DNA from: Rugamonas apoptosis
Lineage (GTDB): Bacteria; Pseudomonadota; Gammaproteobacteria; Burkholderiales; Burkholderiaceae_D
Length of the DNA stretch: 64,000 nt
Direction: 5' to 3'
Assembly (NCBI RefSeq): GCF_014042355.1
Contig: NZ_JACEZU010000011.1
Coordinates: 124,001 to 188,000, forward strand
Shown here piece by piece: positions 34,391 to 43,676 of this stretch. The notes beneath the pieces are model-generated. The model saw only the letters and a list, made by a program, of their open reading frames with translations, did not search any database and was not told where the DNA came from. Each line of letters begins with the position of its first letter. Positions within the stretch are counted from its first letter, which is position 1. Position numbers and translations under genes: made by a program.

Positions 34391-34974
34391 TTCGAAGCTC
34401 CGCCCAGCACCCGCTCGGCCAGCGCCAGCACGCGCGGATTGAGGCTCATGCCGGACCGCTTGGCGGCCGCCAGGTTCACTTCAAAACGGATGGTGCCGTC
34501 CACCAGCATCAGGTTGATCATGCCGCCGTCGGCCAGGAAGGAGGTGGAGTCGCCGATGGTGAGAATGGCCTGGTCGCGCAGGCGCGCCAGCAGCGCGCCC
34601 TGGCGGGCCTTTTCCGAGGCGCCGATGTAGAGCGTGTGGCAGCCGTCGCCCTCCTCGTTGCGGGTAATGGTGCGCAGTTCCAGCGGATGGCTGCCGGCGG
34701 CCCGGCTTTGCAGGCGGCGGGCGATGTCGCCGGCGTCCTGCCCGATCACGCACACCACCAGCGGCGCGCGCGGATCGGCCAGCGTGGTGGCCGGCCAGCT
34801 GGCGTAACGGGTGAAATTGAGGATGTAGGCGGCCTTGACCTGCTGTTCCGGCAGGGCCGGCTCGTCGGCCGCCAGCGCGCACGGCAGCAACGACAGCAGC
34901 GACAGCAAAAAGCCGCCCCAGCCGAATCTGCCATACCAACGCCAACAACGCCACCAAGGGCCACGTCGTCCCAT
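34387..34974 (-). CDS. YfiR-family periplasmic protein
   Basis: 195 residues from the ATG at 34974 with GGAGG upstream. Signal peptide ends LLPCALA/ADE at about 35. The family pattern is complete: EQQVKAAYILNFTRYASWPA, VVCVIGQD, GCHTLYIGASE, AILTIGDSTSFLADGGMINL and FEVNLAAAKRSGMSLNPRVL. YfiR in Pseudomonas holds the diguanylate cyclase YfiN inactive from the periplasm. Here the partner is most likely the coupled histidine kinase, whose periplasmic domain takes the place of that of YfiN (inference). Confidence 0.85.
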   Translation of the reverse strand: MGRRGPWWRCWRWYGRFGWGGFLLSLLSLLPCALAADEPALPEQQVKAAYILNFTRYASWPATTLADPRAPLVVCVIGQDAGDIARRLQSRAAGSHPLELRTITRNEEGDGCHTLYIGASEKARQGALLARLRDQAILTIGDSTSFLADGGMINLMLVDGTIRFEVNLAAAKRSGMSLNPRVLALAERVLGGASK

Positions 34975-35242
34975 CGTCCCCGCCCCTCCTTCGCGCCCGC
35001 CCCGGATTGCTCTACGCCAAGTCGATTCTATCCCAATGGCTGTACGCCGCACGGCATTTTTTCCTGCCATGGGAGGCGATGCCGGCACCCCGCCGTTGCA
35101 TATTGCTCACACTTGCGGGGCCGCTATTTCACAATCTCCACCACTGCCACCGGCGGATGGCCGCTGGCGCTTGTGGCGCCGTCCGAAATCGGGAATACTG
35201 GTCGGCAGGGAGCTCCCCCGCCGATCACGAAGGAATACCAGC

Positions 35243-37357
35243 TTGGCCACGCACCGCCCATCCCGCCCGCCCGCAGCAAGAGCGCCGCGCCCGCTCATCC
35301 GGCTGGCCGAGTTGACGCTGGTATCGCTGGTATCGCTGGTAGTGGCCGCCGCCGCGAGCCGGCCCGCCCTGGCCAGCGAAGAAGACACGGTGTTCGAACT
35401 GAGCCTGGACCAGCTGCGCAGCGTCAAGGTGCAGACGGCCACCAAGACCGCCACCCCGCTGTATGCGGCGCCCGCCGTCGTCACCCTGATCACGGCCGAC
35501 GACCTGGCCCGCTACGGCTACCAGAGCGTGGCCGAAGCCCTGTCCCACGTGGCCGGCCTGGTCGAAGGCGACGATGGCCTGAACCATAACTTCGGTGTGC
35601 GCGGCATCAACACCGGGGCCCAGGCGGCCAGCCGCGGCATCAAGATCCTGCTCGACGGCCAGCCCATCGCGTTCCGCAGCAGCCAGCAGCAGTGGACGGG
35701 ACTGGAATTCATCCCCATCAGCATGATCGAGCGTATCGAGATCGTGCGCGGCCCCGTGTCCGTGTTGTACGGCGCCGACGCGCTGCTGGGCGCCGTCAAC
35801 GTCATCACGCGCAGCGGCGGCACCGAACAGCGCCTGGCCCTGAGCCACGAATGGGATAAGGATGGCCGTAACGTCACCATCGCCAGCGGCAGTGGCAATG
35901 TGCAGCACGGCCCCTGGTGGGGCGCCTGGGGTGCGCAGGGCGCGCGGCTGGACCGGGGCGGCCAGACCCTGCCCCGCATCTCGCCCGACTACGCGCGTTA
36001 CGCGGCCGTGGCGACCAGCCCGCAGGACGACAGCGCGCCGCGCACGCTGTACCTGCGGGGCGGCTGGCAAGGCGAACGCGACGAACTGGGCGCCAGCCTG
36101 TACTGGCAGCGCCAGGACAGCGACAACGTTTACGCCAGCCTCAATCCCCTGCTGCGTCCCCCCACCCACGTGCAACTGCAACAGGGCTTTGTGCGCCTGA
36201 ACTACACGGGCCGGCTGGACCAACGCAACACGTTGCGCGCTAGCGTCAGCTACGGCCAGGGCGAACCGGGCGACGGCGACCGGGTGCGCACCGGCGCCAG
36301 CGACTACTACCTGCTGCGCGACCTGGGCTACCATGCCGTGGATGCCAGCGCCGAGTGGCTGTGGCAGCCGGGCGACAACAACAGTTTGTTGCTGGGCGCG
36401 GACCTGCTGCACGACCGCGAGACACTGGTATCGTTCCAGCGCTACCGCATCGCCGACGCCAGCCTGTTCCAGCTCAGCGAACCGGGCCAGCGTACCTTGC
36501 GCAACAGCGGCCTGTACCTGCAGTGGCAGTTCCCGCTCTTGGCGTCATGGCAAGCGATCGCCGGCGCGCGCGCCGACCACCACTCCGTGTACGGCACCCA
36601 GACCTCGCTGCGGGCCGGCGTGGTGGGCAGCGTGCGAGACTGGGGCGTCAAACTGCTGGGCGGCACGGCGTTCCAGGCGCCGTCGCCGGAACTGTTGTAC
36701 CGCACGGCCGTGCAGCCGGGCGACATCAGCGGCAATCCGGCGCTGGCGCCGCAGCAGGCGCGCACGCTGGAAGCGCAACTGAGCACCCCGGCCGCACCGC
36801 ACTGGAACGGTACGCTGACGGCCTACCATACCCGGGTGCGCGACCTGGTGACGCTGGAACAGGCGTTCTTCAACCTGGTGGCCCGCAACAGCAGCGACAG
36901 TACCGTGAACGGGCTGGAACTGGAACTGCGCTACCAGCGCGAAGGCTTCAACGGCTACGCCAACGTCAGCCGCGCCAACAACCGCCGCAGCTTGAACCGC
37001 TACACGCTGGCGCCGCTGGCGCAGCGCCCCGGCGGCGCGCTGTTCCCCGCCAACAGCGCCAATTTCGGCGCCAGCGTTGGCCTGTTGGGGCAACGCCTGC
37101 TCGTCAGCCTGGACAACCGCTACGTGGGCGCGCGCCCGGCGGCCACCGCCAACGTGCTGCTGGCTAACCAGGATTACCAGTTATCCGGCTATGTGGACAG
37201 CACACTGACGGCGCGCTGGACCATCAACCAGCGCGCCCAACTGCGGCTGCAATTGCGCGATTTGTGGAACAGCCGCTATGTCGATCCCGGCGTGGGCGGC
37301 ATCGATTACCCATCGGCGGGCCGGCGCCTGGGAGTGCAATATGAATACCGCTACTAA
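35243..37357 (+). CDS. TonB-dependent receptor
   Basis: 704 residues from a TTG at 35243 with AGGA at 8 nt; the frame is open for 400 bp more but upstream residues are not homologous. Signal segment LTLVSLVSLVVAAAASRPAL, then the TonB-box/plug region (LDQLRSVKVQTATKTATPLY, DLARYGYQSVAEALSHVAGL) and the barrel, ending VQYEYRY. Plug motif IEIVRGPVSVLYGADALLGA is classical. Divergent from the yfiR-kinase pair, with the next gene starting inside its 3' end. The ligand is unknown. Confidence 0.85.
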   Translation: MATHRPSRPPAARAPRPLIRLAELTLVSLVSLVVAAAASRPALASEEDTVFELSLDQLRSVKVQTATKTATPLYAAPAVVTLITADDLARYGYQSVAEALSHVAGLVEGDDGLNHNFGVRGINTGAQAASRGIKILLDGQPIAFRSSQQQWTGLEFIPISMIERIEIVRGPVSVLYGADALLGAVNVITRSGGTEQRLALSHEWDKDGRNVTIASGSGNVQHGPWWGAWGAQGARLDRGGQTLPRISPDYARYAAVATSPQDDSAPRTLYLRGGWQGERDELGASLYWQRQDSDNVYASLNPLLRPPTHVQLQQGFVRLNYTGRLDQRNTLRASVSYGQGEPGDGDRVRTGASDYYLLRDLGYHAVDASAEWLWQPGDNNSLLLGADLLHDRETLVSFQRYRIADASLFQLSEPGQRTLRNSGLYLQWQFPLLASWQAIAGARADHHSVYGTQTSLRAGVVGSVRDWGVKLLGGTAFQAPSPELLYRTAVQPGDISGNPALAPQQARTLEAQLSTPAAPHWNGTLTAYHTRVRDLVTLEQAFFNLVARNSSDSTVNGLELELRYQREGFNGYANVSRANNRRSLNRYTLAPLAQRPGGALFPANSANFGASVGLLGQRLLVSLDNRYVGARPAATANVLLANQDYQLSGYVDSTLTARWTINQRAQLRLQLRDLWNSRYVDPGVGGIDYPSAGRRLGVQYEYRY

Positions 37358-38681
37358 GGCGGCCGCGCGCCGCGCCGCCCGCTGCGCCCCCTCGGCCAGC
37401 CGGCGTACGGCCTGCCTGTCGCTGCTGGCCATGCTGGCCCTGGCCGCCTGCGGTGGCGGCGGCACGGGCGACGCCACCACCGCGCTGCCGGCCAATCCCA
37501 TCCTGGCCATGGTCGATCCGGCCGCCATCAACATCGGCTGCGTGGGCTGGCGCACTTCCACCCGCGACGCCTTCCTGCTGGCGGCCAGGCAGATCAACGA
37601 CGCCGGCGGGGTGCTGGGCAAGCGCCTGAACGCCATCGCGCTGGTGGCGCGCGACAACGCCGAAGCCCAGGACATGGGCCAGCAATTGCTGGATGCGGGC
37701 GTGACCATGCTCAACGTGTCCACCTCCACCCGCGTGCTCAACCTGCTGCCGCAGGCGAAACGCAAGGGCGTGCCCATTTTGACGGAATCGAGTTCCTCGC
37801 CCACCCTGAGCACCATCGCCGACGATGACCTGATCTTCCGGGTCGGCGTATCCGACGTGGACGCCACGCCCGTGCTGGCGCGCCTGGCCTACGACGCCGG
37901 CAAGCGCCGCGCCGTGGTGCTGGTGAACGCGGGCGACGCTTTCGGCGCCGGCCTGGCGAGCCTGTTCGCGCCCGCGTTCCAGGCGCTCGGTGGCCAGGTG
38001 GTACGCACCGTCGCCATCCCGTTCGGCCAGAAGAACGGTTTCGACAGCTACCTGAAACAGGTGTACGACGCCCAGCCGGACGTGATCCTGAACGGCATCC
38101 TGGCGGCCGACATTTCCGCCAACGTGCTCAACGAAGCGCTGCCCTACCAGAACCCGGCCCTGTGGCTGCTGCCCGGCACGGCGGCCGGCAACCAGACCTT
38201 CCTCGACAACCTGGCCGACCCGGCCCGGATCGTGGGCGGCGCGATCGGCGCGGCGGCCACCATCGGCGCCTACGACAACCCGTCCTACCAGAGCTTCCGT
38301 ACCCGCTACCTGGCCCAGTACGGCGCCGAGCCGCAGGACTTCACGGCGCCCGTGTACGACATCGTGATGGTGATGGCGCTGGCGATCGAACGGGCCGGCC
38401 TCCTCAACCAGACGGCCAGCCCCACCGGCCCCATGGTGCGCGCCACCTTGCGCGACGTGATGAACGGGCCCGGCCAGACGGTGCGCCCGGAAGACATCGG
38501 CGCCGCGCTGGCCCTGGTGCGCCAGGGCCAGGACGTCAACTACAGCGGCGCCTACGCGGCCGTGGACTGGGACAGCCATGGCGACATCGTGGGCCAGGTG
38601 CCGTTCACCGTGTTCCGGCTCGACACGGCCGCCGGCACCTGGGATGCCAGCCGCCAGCTGACCGTCACCGTGCCCCGCTGA
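37341..38681 (+). CDS. Leu/Ile/Val-type binding lipoprotein
   Basis: 446 residues from the ATG at 37341, with GGAG upstream and a 17-bp overlap with the receptor gene. Lipobox LAAC follows LSLLAMLA. The periplasmic-binding fold of the branched-chain amino acid type is seen (FLLAARQINDAGGVLGKRLN, QQLLDAGVTMLNVSTSTRVL, PVYDIVMVMALAIERAGLL). No permease or ATPase genes are nearby. With the receptor and the sensor pair it may form an outer-membrane uptake or sensing unit rather than an ABC importer. Confidence 0.8.
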   Translation: MNTATKAAARRAARCAPSASRRTACLSLLAMLALAACGGGGTGDATTALPANPILAMVDPAAINIGCVGWRTSTRDAFLLAARQINDAGGVLGKRLNAIALVARDNAEAQDMGQQLLDAGVTMLNVSTSTRVLNLLPQAKRKGVPILTESSSSPTLSTIADDDLIFRVGVSDVDATPVLARLAYDAGKRRAVVLVNAGDAFGAGLASLFAPAFQALGGQVVRTVAIPFGQKNGFDSYLKQVYDAQPDVILNGILAADISANVLNEALPYQNPALWLLPGTAAGNQTFLDNLADPARIVGGAIGAAATIGAYDNPSYQSFRTRYLAQYGAEPQDFTAPVYDIVMVMALAIERAGLLNQTASPTGPMVRATLRDVMNGPGQTVRPEDIGAALALVRQGQDVNYSGAYAAVDWDSHGDIVGQVPFTVFRLDTAAGTWDASRQLTVTVPR

Positions 38682-38815
38682 CCTGCCGGCCCGCTGACCC
38701 GCCACGTGATGCACGACGTTGTATAGACAGTCATGTCATCGCACGGTTGTGCCCCTGTGGGGGGCCCGATATACTGCTCCGCAACCATCCATCCGACCAT
38801 CCTACTGGGGCGCCC

Positions 38816-40192
38816 ATGTCCGACGCTTACCGCGACTATGCCGATTTCTCCAAACTGAACCATGCAATGCGCGTGCCGCTCGCGGCCGAGATCCATTCGC
38901 GTCCCTTCCTCAAGCTGGACGCGCCGGAAACGCTGACCCATTTCGCCCTGTACGCGCCGCAGGAAGTGGCCGGCGCCAACCACCGCGCGGCCCAGCACGC
39001 GATCCTGCAGGAGCTGTGCCGCCACTTCGGCGTGGCCGTGCCGCACCAGCAGGCGCGCTACTTCTACCATGACTTCGGCCGCTTCCGCCTCAAGTGGGAG
39101 TGCCACACGGAGTTCGCCACCTACACCTTCGTCGAACAGGCGCAAGGCGAGGCGGACTGGCGCCACGCGTTCCGCCAGCCGCCGCTGCGCCACGTGCCGC
39201 AGGAATGGCTGGCCAGCCTGCACGGCAAGATCATCGTGGCGGCCCATGTGGCGCTGACCAACAGCGGCGCCGCCGAGCCGGCCGACGTGGCGGCCATGCG
39301 CGAACTATTCCAGGGCAACCTGGTGGGCAGCAGCGTGGAACATGGCGGCGAGATCTGGACCGACTTCCTGATCCAGCCAGATGGTTTCTCGCGCTTTGTA
39401 GTGCGCGACCTGGCCCTGCGCGAATCGCAGGCCGGCCGCCTGGTGGGCAAGCTGCTGGAAATCGAAACCTACCGCATGATGGCGCTGCTGGCCCTGCCCC
39501 AGGCGGAAGCGACCCAGCCGGCCTTGAACGCGGTGGAAAATGAACTGGCCGGGTTAACTGCCACCCTGGTGCAAAGCGACCATGACGTCTCGACCACCGC
39601 CGTGGCGCGCGACAGCAAGGAGGAACAGCAACTACTGCACAGCATCACCAGCCTGGCGGCACGGGTGGAGGAACTGTCGGTCAACAACAGCTACCGCTTC
39701 GGCGCCGCGCAAGCGTATTTCAGCCTGGTGCAGGCCCGCATCCAGGAACTGCGCGAAGTGCGCATCGAAGGCATGCCCACGCTGGAGGAATTCATGGGCC
39801 GGCGGCTGGCGCCGGCCATGCACACCTGCACCTCGGTGGCGCGGCGGCAGGAAGCGCTGGCCATCCGTATCGCGCGCAGCAACGACCTGCTGCGCACCCG
39901 GGTCGGCATCGAGCAGGAACGCCAGAACCGCAAGATCCTGCAATCGCTCGACACCCGCTCGGCCCAGCAACTGCGCTTGCAGCAAGCCGTGGAAGGCTTG
40001 TCGGTGGTGGCCATTTCCTACTATTCGCTGGGATTGGTGGGCTACGCGGGCAAGGCGTTGAAGGCGGCCAACCTGCCCGTCAACCCGGAATTGCTGACCG
40101 GGCTGATGGTGCCGCTGGTGATGGCCGGGGTCTGGCTGTTCCTGCGCAAACTGCACAAGCAACTGCACACGGCGGGGCCGGCGCGCCACTGA
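38816..40192 (+). CDS. DUF3422 family membrane protein
   Basis: 458 residues starting MSDAYRDYADF. The conserved opening PLAAEIHSRPFLKLDAPETL and FLIQPDGFSRFVVRD, plus NNSYRFGAAQAYFSLVQARI, identify DUF3422. Two C-terminal hydrophobic segments (about 390-412 and 424-443) make it an inner-membrane protein with a large cytoplasmic part containing coiled-coil-prone helices. Function unknown; widespread in betaproteobacteria. 134 bp after the binding-protein gene. Confidence 0.85.
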   Translation: MSDAYRDYADFSKLNHAMRVPLAAEIHSRPFLKLDAPETLTHFALYAPQEVAGANHRAAQHAILQELCRHFGVAVPHQQARYFYHDFGRFRLKWECHTEFATYTFVEQAQGEADWRHAFRQPPLRHVPQEWLASLHGKIIVAAHVALTNSGAAEPADVAAMRELFQGNLVGSSVEHGGEIWTDFLIQPDGFSRFVVRDLALRESQAGRLVGKLLEIETYRMMALLALPQAEATQPALNAVENELAGLTATLVQSDHDVSTTAVARDSKEEQQLLHSITSLAARVEELSVNNSYRFGAAQAYFSLVQARIQELREVRIEGMPTLEEFMGRRLAPAMHTCTSVARRQEALAIRIARSNDLLRTRVGIEQERQNRKILQSLDTRSAQQLRLQQAVEGLSVVAISYYSLGLVGYAGKALKAANLPVNPELLTGLMVPLVMAGVWLFLRKLHKQLHTAGPARH

Positions 40193-40206
40193 GCGGTGCC
40201 AGGAGA

Positions 40207-41337
40207 CTAGGGCTGGCGCAGCGGCGTGGCCATGCCATCCTTGAGCTGGGTCAGGTAGACCCGGCTCCAGCCTTGGTGGTCGTGCGCGCTGAAGGCGACC
40301 GGGGTGTCGCCCAGCGTCATTTTCGTCTGCTCCAGTGCTTTCAACAAATGTTCACGGGTGGGCGTGTTGCCGCAACGGCGCAGCGCTTCCACCAGCAGCA
40401 TCGCGTCCGCATAGCCTTCCAGTGAACCGTAGTTGCGCGCGGCCGGCACCACGTCGGCCTGGTACTGGCGCACCAGCGGATCGGTGGCGTCGGCCGGCGA
40501 CGGCATCACCTGGCTCAGGATCACGCCCTCGCCATCCACGCCCGCATGCTTGATCAATTCGCTGGTGCCGGTGAACGACACGGCCATGAAATGCGACTTC
40601 AACCCGGCCGAGCGGGCGCGCCGCAACAGCATGGCCAGCGGCCGGTAGGTGCCGATGAAGATCACCGTGTCCGGCGGCTGGCGCAGCAGCTTGTCCAGGC
40701 CTCCACTGACGTCGATGGTATTGCGCTGGAAGCGTACTTCCTGCGCCAGTTTCAGGTTGCGCTTTTGCAGCGCGCGCAGCACGCCAGCCTTGCCGGCCTC
40801 GCCGAATTCGTCATCCTGCAGGAACAGCGCGATACGGGCGTCCGCATGCCCGGCCGTGGCCTGGGCCACCAGCGCTTCCGCCTCGTCGTAATAGGAAGCG
40901 CGCAGGTTGAACACCACCGGCTGCACGGGGTGGCGCAGGAACTCGGCGCCGGAGAACGGGAACAGATAGGGCACACCGCGCTGCGCGGCCAACGGTACGG
41001 CGGCGGTGGAGGTGGGCGTACCCACGTAGCCGAACAGCGCGAAGACCTTGTGCACGTCCAGCAGGGTACGGGTGGCGGCCACGGTCTGCTGGGGATCGTA
41101 GCCATCGTCCATGCTGACCAGGTTGATGCGGCGGCCATGCACGCCGCCAGCGGCGTTGACCTTGTCGAGATAAGCGTGGGCGCCGGCCCGCAGTTGCAAG
41201 CCCAGGCCGGCGGCCGGTCCGCTGAGGGCATTGGCCATGCCGATCTTGATCACGCCCGGTTCCACGCCGTTGTCGGCACGGCAAGCGGCGCACGCGGCGA
41301 CCAACACCCCTGCCACCAACAGCCGCCATCGTCCCAT
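40207..41337 (-). CDS. orphan ABC-type substrate-binding protein
   Basis: 376 residues; signal peptide or lipobox region LVAGVLVAACAAC. Type I periplasmic-binding fold: VIKIGMANALSGPAAGLGLQ, AYLDKVNAAGGVHGRRINLV, DDGYDPQQTVAATRTLL, KVFALFGYVGTPTSTAAVPL. That is the amide/branched-chain family. It is convergent with the DUF3422 gene and has no transporter partners, the second such orphan within 4 kb. Such proteins are often sensory. Confidence 0.8.
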   Translation of the reverse strand: MGRWRLLVAGVLVAACAACRADNGVEPGVIKIGMANALSGPAAGLGLQLRAGAHAYLDKVNAAGGVHGRRINLVSMDDGYDPQQTVAATRTLLDVHKVFALFGYVGTPTSTAAVPLAAQRGVPYLFPFSGAEFLRHPVQPVVFNLRASYYDEAEALVAQATAGHADARIALFLQDDEFGEAGKAGVLRALQKRNLKLAQEVRFQRNTIDVSGGLDKLLRQPPDTVIFIGTYRPLAMLLRRARSAGLKSHFMAVSFTGTSELIKHAGVDGEGVILSQVMPSPADATDPLVRQYQADVVPAARNYGSLEGYADAMLLVEALRRCGNTPTREHLLKALEQTKMTLGDTPVAFSAHDHQGWSRVYLTQLKDGMATPLRQP

Positions 41338-41511
41338 CGCTCGCCTCGCACATCTCGTTATATCTTGAGAGTATCAACAAGGCAGCGGAGGTTGTCAAAC
41401 GCCAAGTTTTCGGCGCGCGGCGGCGGTGGGTGGACCGCCGCCCGCCGTTGCATGGCCGAGACAGCCGGCGAGTTCAGGCGACGGTTCAGTTCAGCGGTTC
41501 AAGGTAGCGGT

Positions 41512-42513
41512 TCAGGGCAGCGAGCGTGTCCGCCCCGCCGCCCCCATGGCCAGCACCCGCTGCACCAGGCAAAAGATGAACAGCAGCGCGCCGATCACGA
41601 TCCGGGTCCACCAGGAGCTGAGCGTGCCATCGAAGGCGATCAGGGTCTGGATCGTGCCCAGCACCAGCACCCCGGACAAGGCCCCCGCCACATAGCCATA
41701 GCCGCCCGTCAGCAAGGCGCCGCCAATGACGACGGCGGCGATCGCGTCCAGTTCCGTGCCCTGCGCGTGCAGGCCGTACCCGGACAGCATGTAAAACGCG
41801 AACAGCACCCCGGCCAGCGCCGCGCAGGCGCCGCTGCAGGCGTAGATCAGCACCTTGGTGCGCGCCACGGGCAATCCCATCATCCGTGCCGACTGCTCGT
41901 TGCCGCCGATCGCATACACGGTGCGGCCGAACGCCGTGAAGTGCGCCACGTAGATGGCCAGCGCCAGCACCAGCAGGGCCACCACCACGCCGGGCGAAAC
42001 GTAGCCGCCCAGGAAACCAAGCTGGGTGCGCGACATCAGCACGAACAGCGGGTCGTCGATGGTGATCGAGTTAATGCTGATCAGGTAGCACAGGCCGCGC
42101 GCCAGGAACATGCCCGCCAGCGTGACGATGAAGGGCTGCAGCCGGAAGTAGTGGATCAAGGCGCCCATGGCGGCGCCCAGGCCCGCGCCCAGCGCCAGCA
42201 CCAGCGCGATCACCAGCAGCGGGTGCACATGCCACTTGTGCAGCAGCGTGGCGGCCACCATGGTGCTCAGCGCCAGCACCGAACCGACCGACAGGTCGAT
42301 CCCGCCGGACAGGATCACGAAGCTCATGCCGACCGCGATCACCAGCAGGAAGGCGTTGTCGATCAGCAGGTTGAGCATCACCTGCGGCGCCAGCAGGCCC
42401 GGATAGGCGACGCCGCCAGCGCCCAGCAGCACCAGCAACAGCAGCAACGTGACCAGGGAAGTGAAGTACGGCGACGCCAGCAAGGCGCGCCCACGTGGTG
42501 CAAGCGTCGTCAT
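41512..42513 (-). CDS. yjfF: sugar ABC transporter permease, YjfF type
   Basis: 333 residues from the ATG at 42513, which overlaps the stop of ytfT as ATGA. About eight to ten membrane segments. The permease signatures are GMSFVILSGGIDLSVGSVLA and YAIGGNEQSARMMGLPV. Last gene of the ytfQ-ytfR-ytfT-yjfF order used by the E. coli galactofuranose importer, and it matches YjfF in order and length. The sugar cannot be confirmed from sequence. Confidence 0.8.
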   Translation of the reverse strand: MTTLAPRGRALLASPYFTSLVTLLLLLVLLGAGGVAYPGLLAPQVMLNLLIDNAFLLVIAVGMSFVILSGGIDLSVGSVLALSTMVAATLLHKWHVHPLLVIALVLALGAGLGAAMGALIHYFRLQPFIVTLAGMFLARGLCYLISINSITIDDPLFVLMSRTQLGFLGGYVSPGVVVALLVLALAIYVAHFTAFGRTVYAIGGNEQSARMMGLPVARTKVLIYACSGACAALAGVLFAFYMLSGYGLHAQGTELDAIAAVVIGGALLTGGYGYVAGALSGVLVLGTIQTLIAFDGTLSSWWTRIVIGALLFIFCLVQRVLAMGAAGRTRSLP

Positions 42514-43676
42514 GCCGCATCTCCTTGCGCGCGGCGGGGGAACAGGCGCCGCCACATTTTTCCCGATTCCGGCGACTGCGACAGGCAGACCAGGAACACC
42601 ACCACCGACTTGAGCACCATGTTCACTTCCGGCGGCCAGCCCAGCGAATAGATGGTGTAGGTCAGGGTCTGGATGATGAGCGCCCCGACCACGCCACCCA
42701 GCAAACTGAATTTGCCGCCCGCCAGCGAAGTGCCGCCCAGCGTGACGGCCAGGATCGCGTCCAGCTCCAGCAGCATGCCGGCGTTGTTGGCGTCCGCGCT
42801 CTTGATGTTGGAGCTGATCATCAGGCCGGCCAGGCCGGCGCAGGCGCCGCAGAACAGGTAGGCGAAGAAGACCAGCGTGGCCGTGCGCACCCCGGCCAGG
42901 CGCGCCGCCACCGGGTTGATGCCGACCGCCTCGATGAACAGGCCCAGCGCCGTCTTGCGCATCAACAGTGCCGTGACGGCGAAGACGGCCGCCACCAGGT
43001 ATAGCGCGAACGGCAAGCCAAACAGGTAGCCGCTGCCGATGAAGAAGAACGGCTGGTAGTAGACGGTAACGATCTGCCCGTCGGTGAGCAGCTGGGCCAG
43101 GCCGCGCCCGGCCACCATCAGGATCAGCGTGGCGACGATCGGTTGCAGGCCCAGGCCCGCCACCAGCAAGCCATTCCACGCGCCGCACAGCAGCGCCGCG
43201 CCCATGGCCAGGCACAGCGCCCAGCCCATCGGCATATTGCTCACGTAGCGGGGCACGCCGTGGTCCATGGTCAGGGTGCCGCCGATCAGCATGGCGGCCA
43301 CCGTGCCGCTGATGGCCACCACTGCGCCCACCGAGATGTCGATGCCGCGGGTGGCGATCACCAGCGTCATGCCCAGCGCCGCCAGCATCAGCGGCGCGGC
43401 GCGGTTGACGATGTCGATCACGCTACCATACAGGTGGCCGTCGCGCAGCGTGAGCCGGAAGAAGTCCGGCACCAGCAGCAAATCGAGCAGCAGCAACAGC
43501 GCCAGCGCCGCCACGGGCCGCGCCAGCGGGTGGCGCACAAATATCGCCACCAGCGACGACAGGGCCGATGTAACCGATTTGGCCGATGCGGCCGATGTTG
43601 CGGAGGTGGCCGCGAGCGGGCCACGCGCCGCCAGCAGGCTCGCGTCGGCCGCCGGCGGATTCAAGGTTTCATGCAC
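42510..43676 (-). CDS. ytfT: sugar ABC transporter permease, YtfT type
   Basis: 388 residues from a GTG at 43676, overlapping the ytfR stop by 8 bp. An Ala/Ser-rich N-terminal extension of about 45 residues precedes the first membrane segment. Signature GMTLVIATRGIDISVGAVVA. With yjfF it should form a heterodimeric membrane channel driven by YtfR. Confidence 0.8.
   Translation of the reverse strand: MHETLNPPAADASLLAARGPLAATSATSAASAKSVTSALSSLVAIFVRHPLARPVAALALLLLLDLLLVPDFFRLTLRDGHLYGSVIDIVNRAAPLMLAALGMTLVIATRGIDISVGAVVAISGTVAAMLIGGTLTMDHGVPRYVSNMPMGWALCLAMGAALLCGAWNGLLVAGLGLQPIVATLILMVAGRGLAQLLTDGQIVTVYYQPFFFIGSGYLFGLPFALYLVAAVFAVTALLMRKTALGLFIEAVGINPVAARLAGVRTATLVFFAYLFCGACAGLAGLMISSNIKSADANNAGMLLELDAILAVTLGGTSLAGGKFSLLGGVVGALIIQTLTYTIYSLGWPPEVNMVLKSVVVFLVCLSQSPESGKMWRRLFPRRAQGDAA

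Noticed and set aside
35315..35345. Direct repeat of GGTATCGCT before the TonB receptor plug
   Set aside because: It lies in the hydrophobic core of the signal peptide (LVSLVSLV) and is a common kind of codon repetition.
40546..42651. A plus-strand frame of about 700 codons opposite a binding-protein gene and the permease genes
   Set aside because: Translation is Gln/His/Arg-rich low complexity, antisense to recognisable ABC transporter genes.
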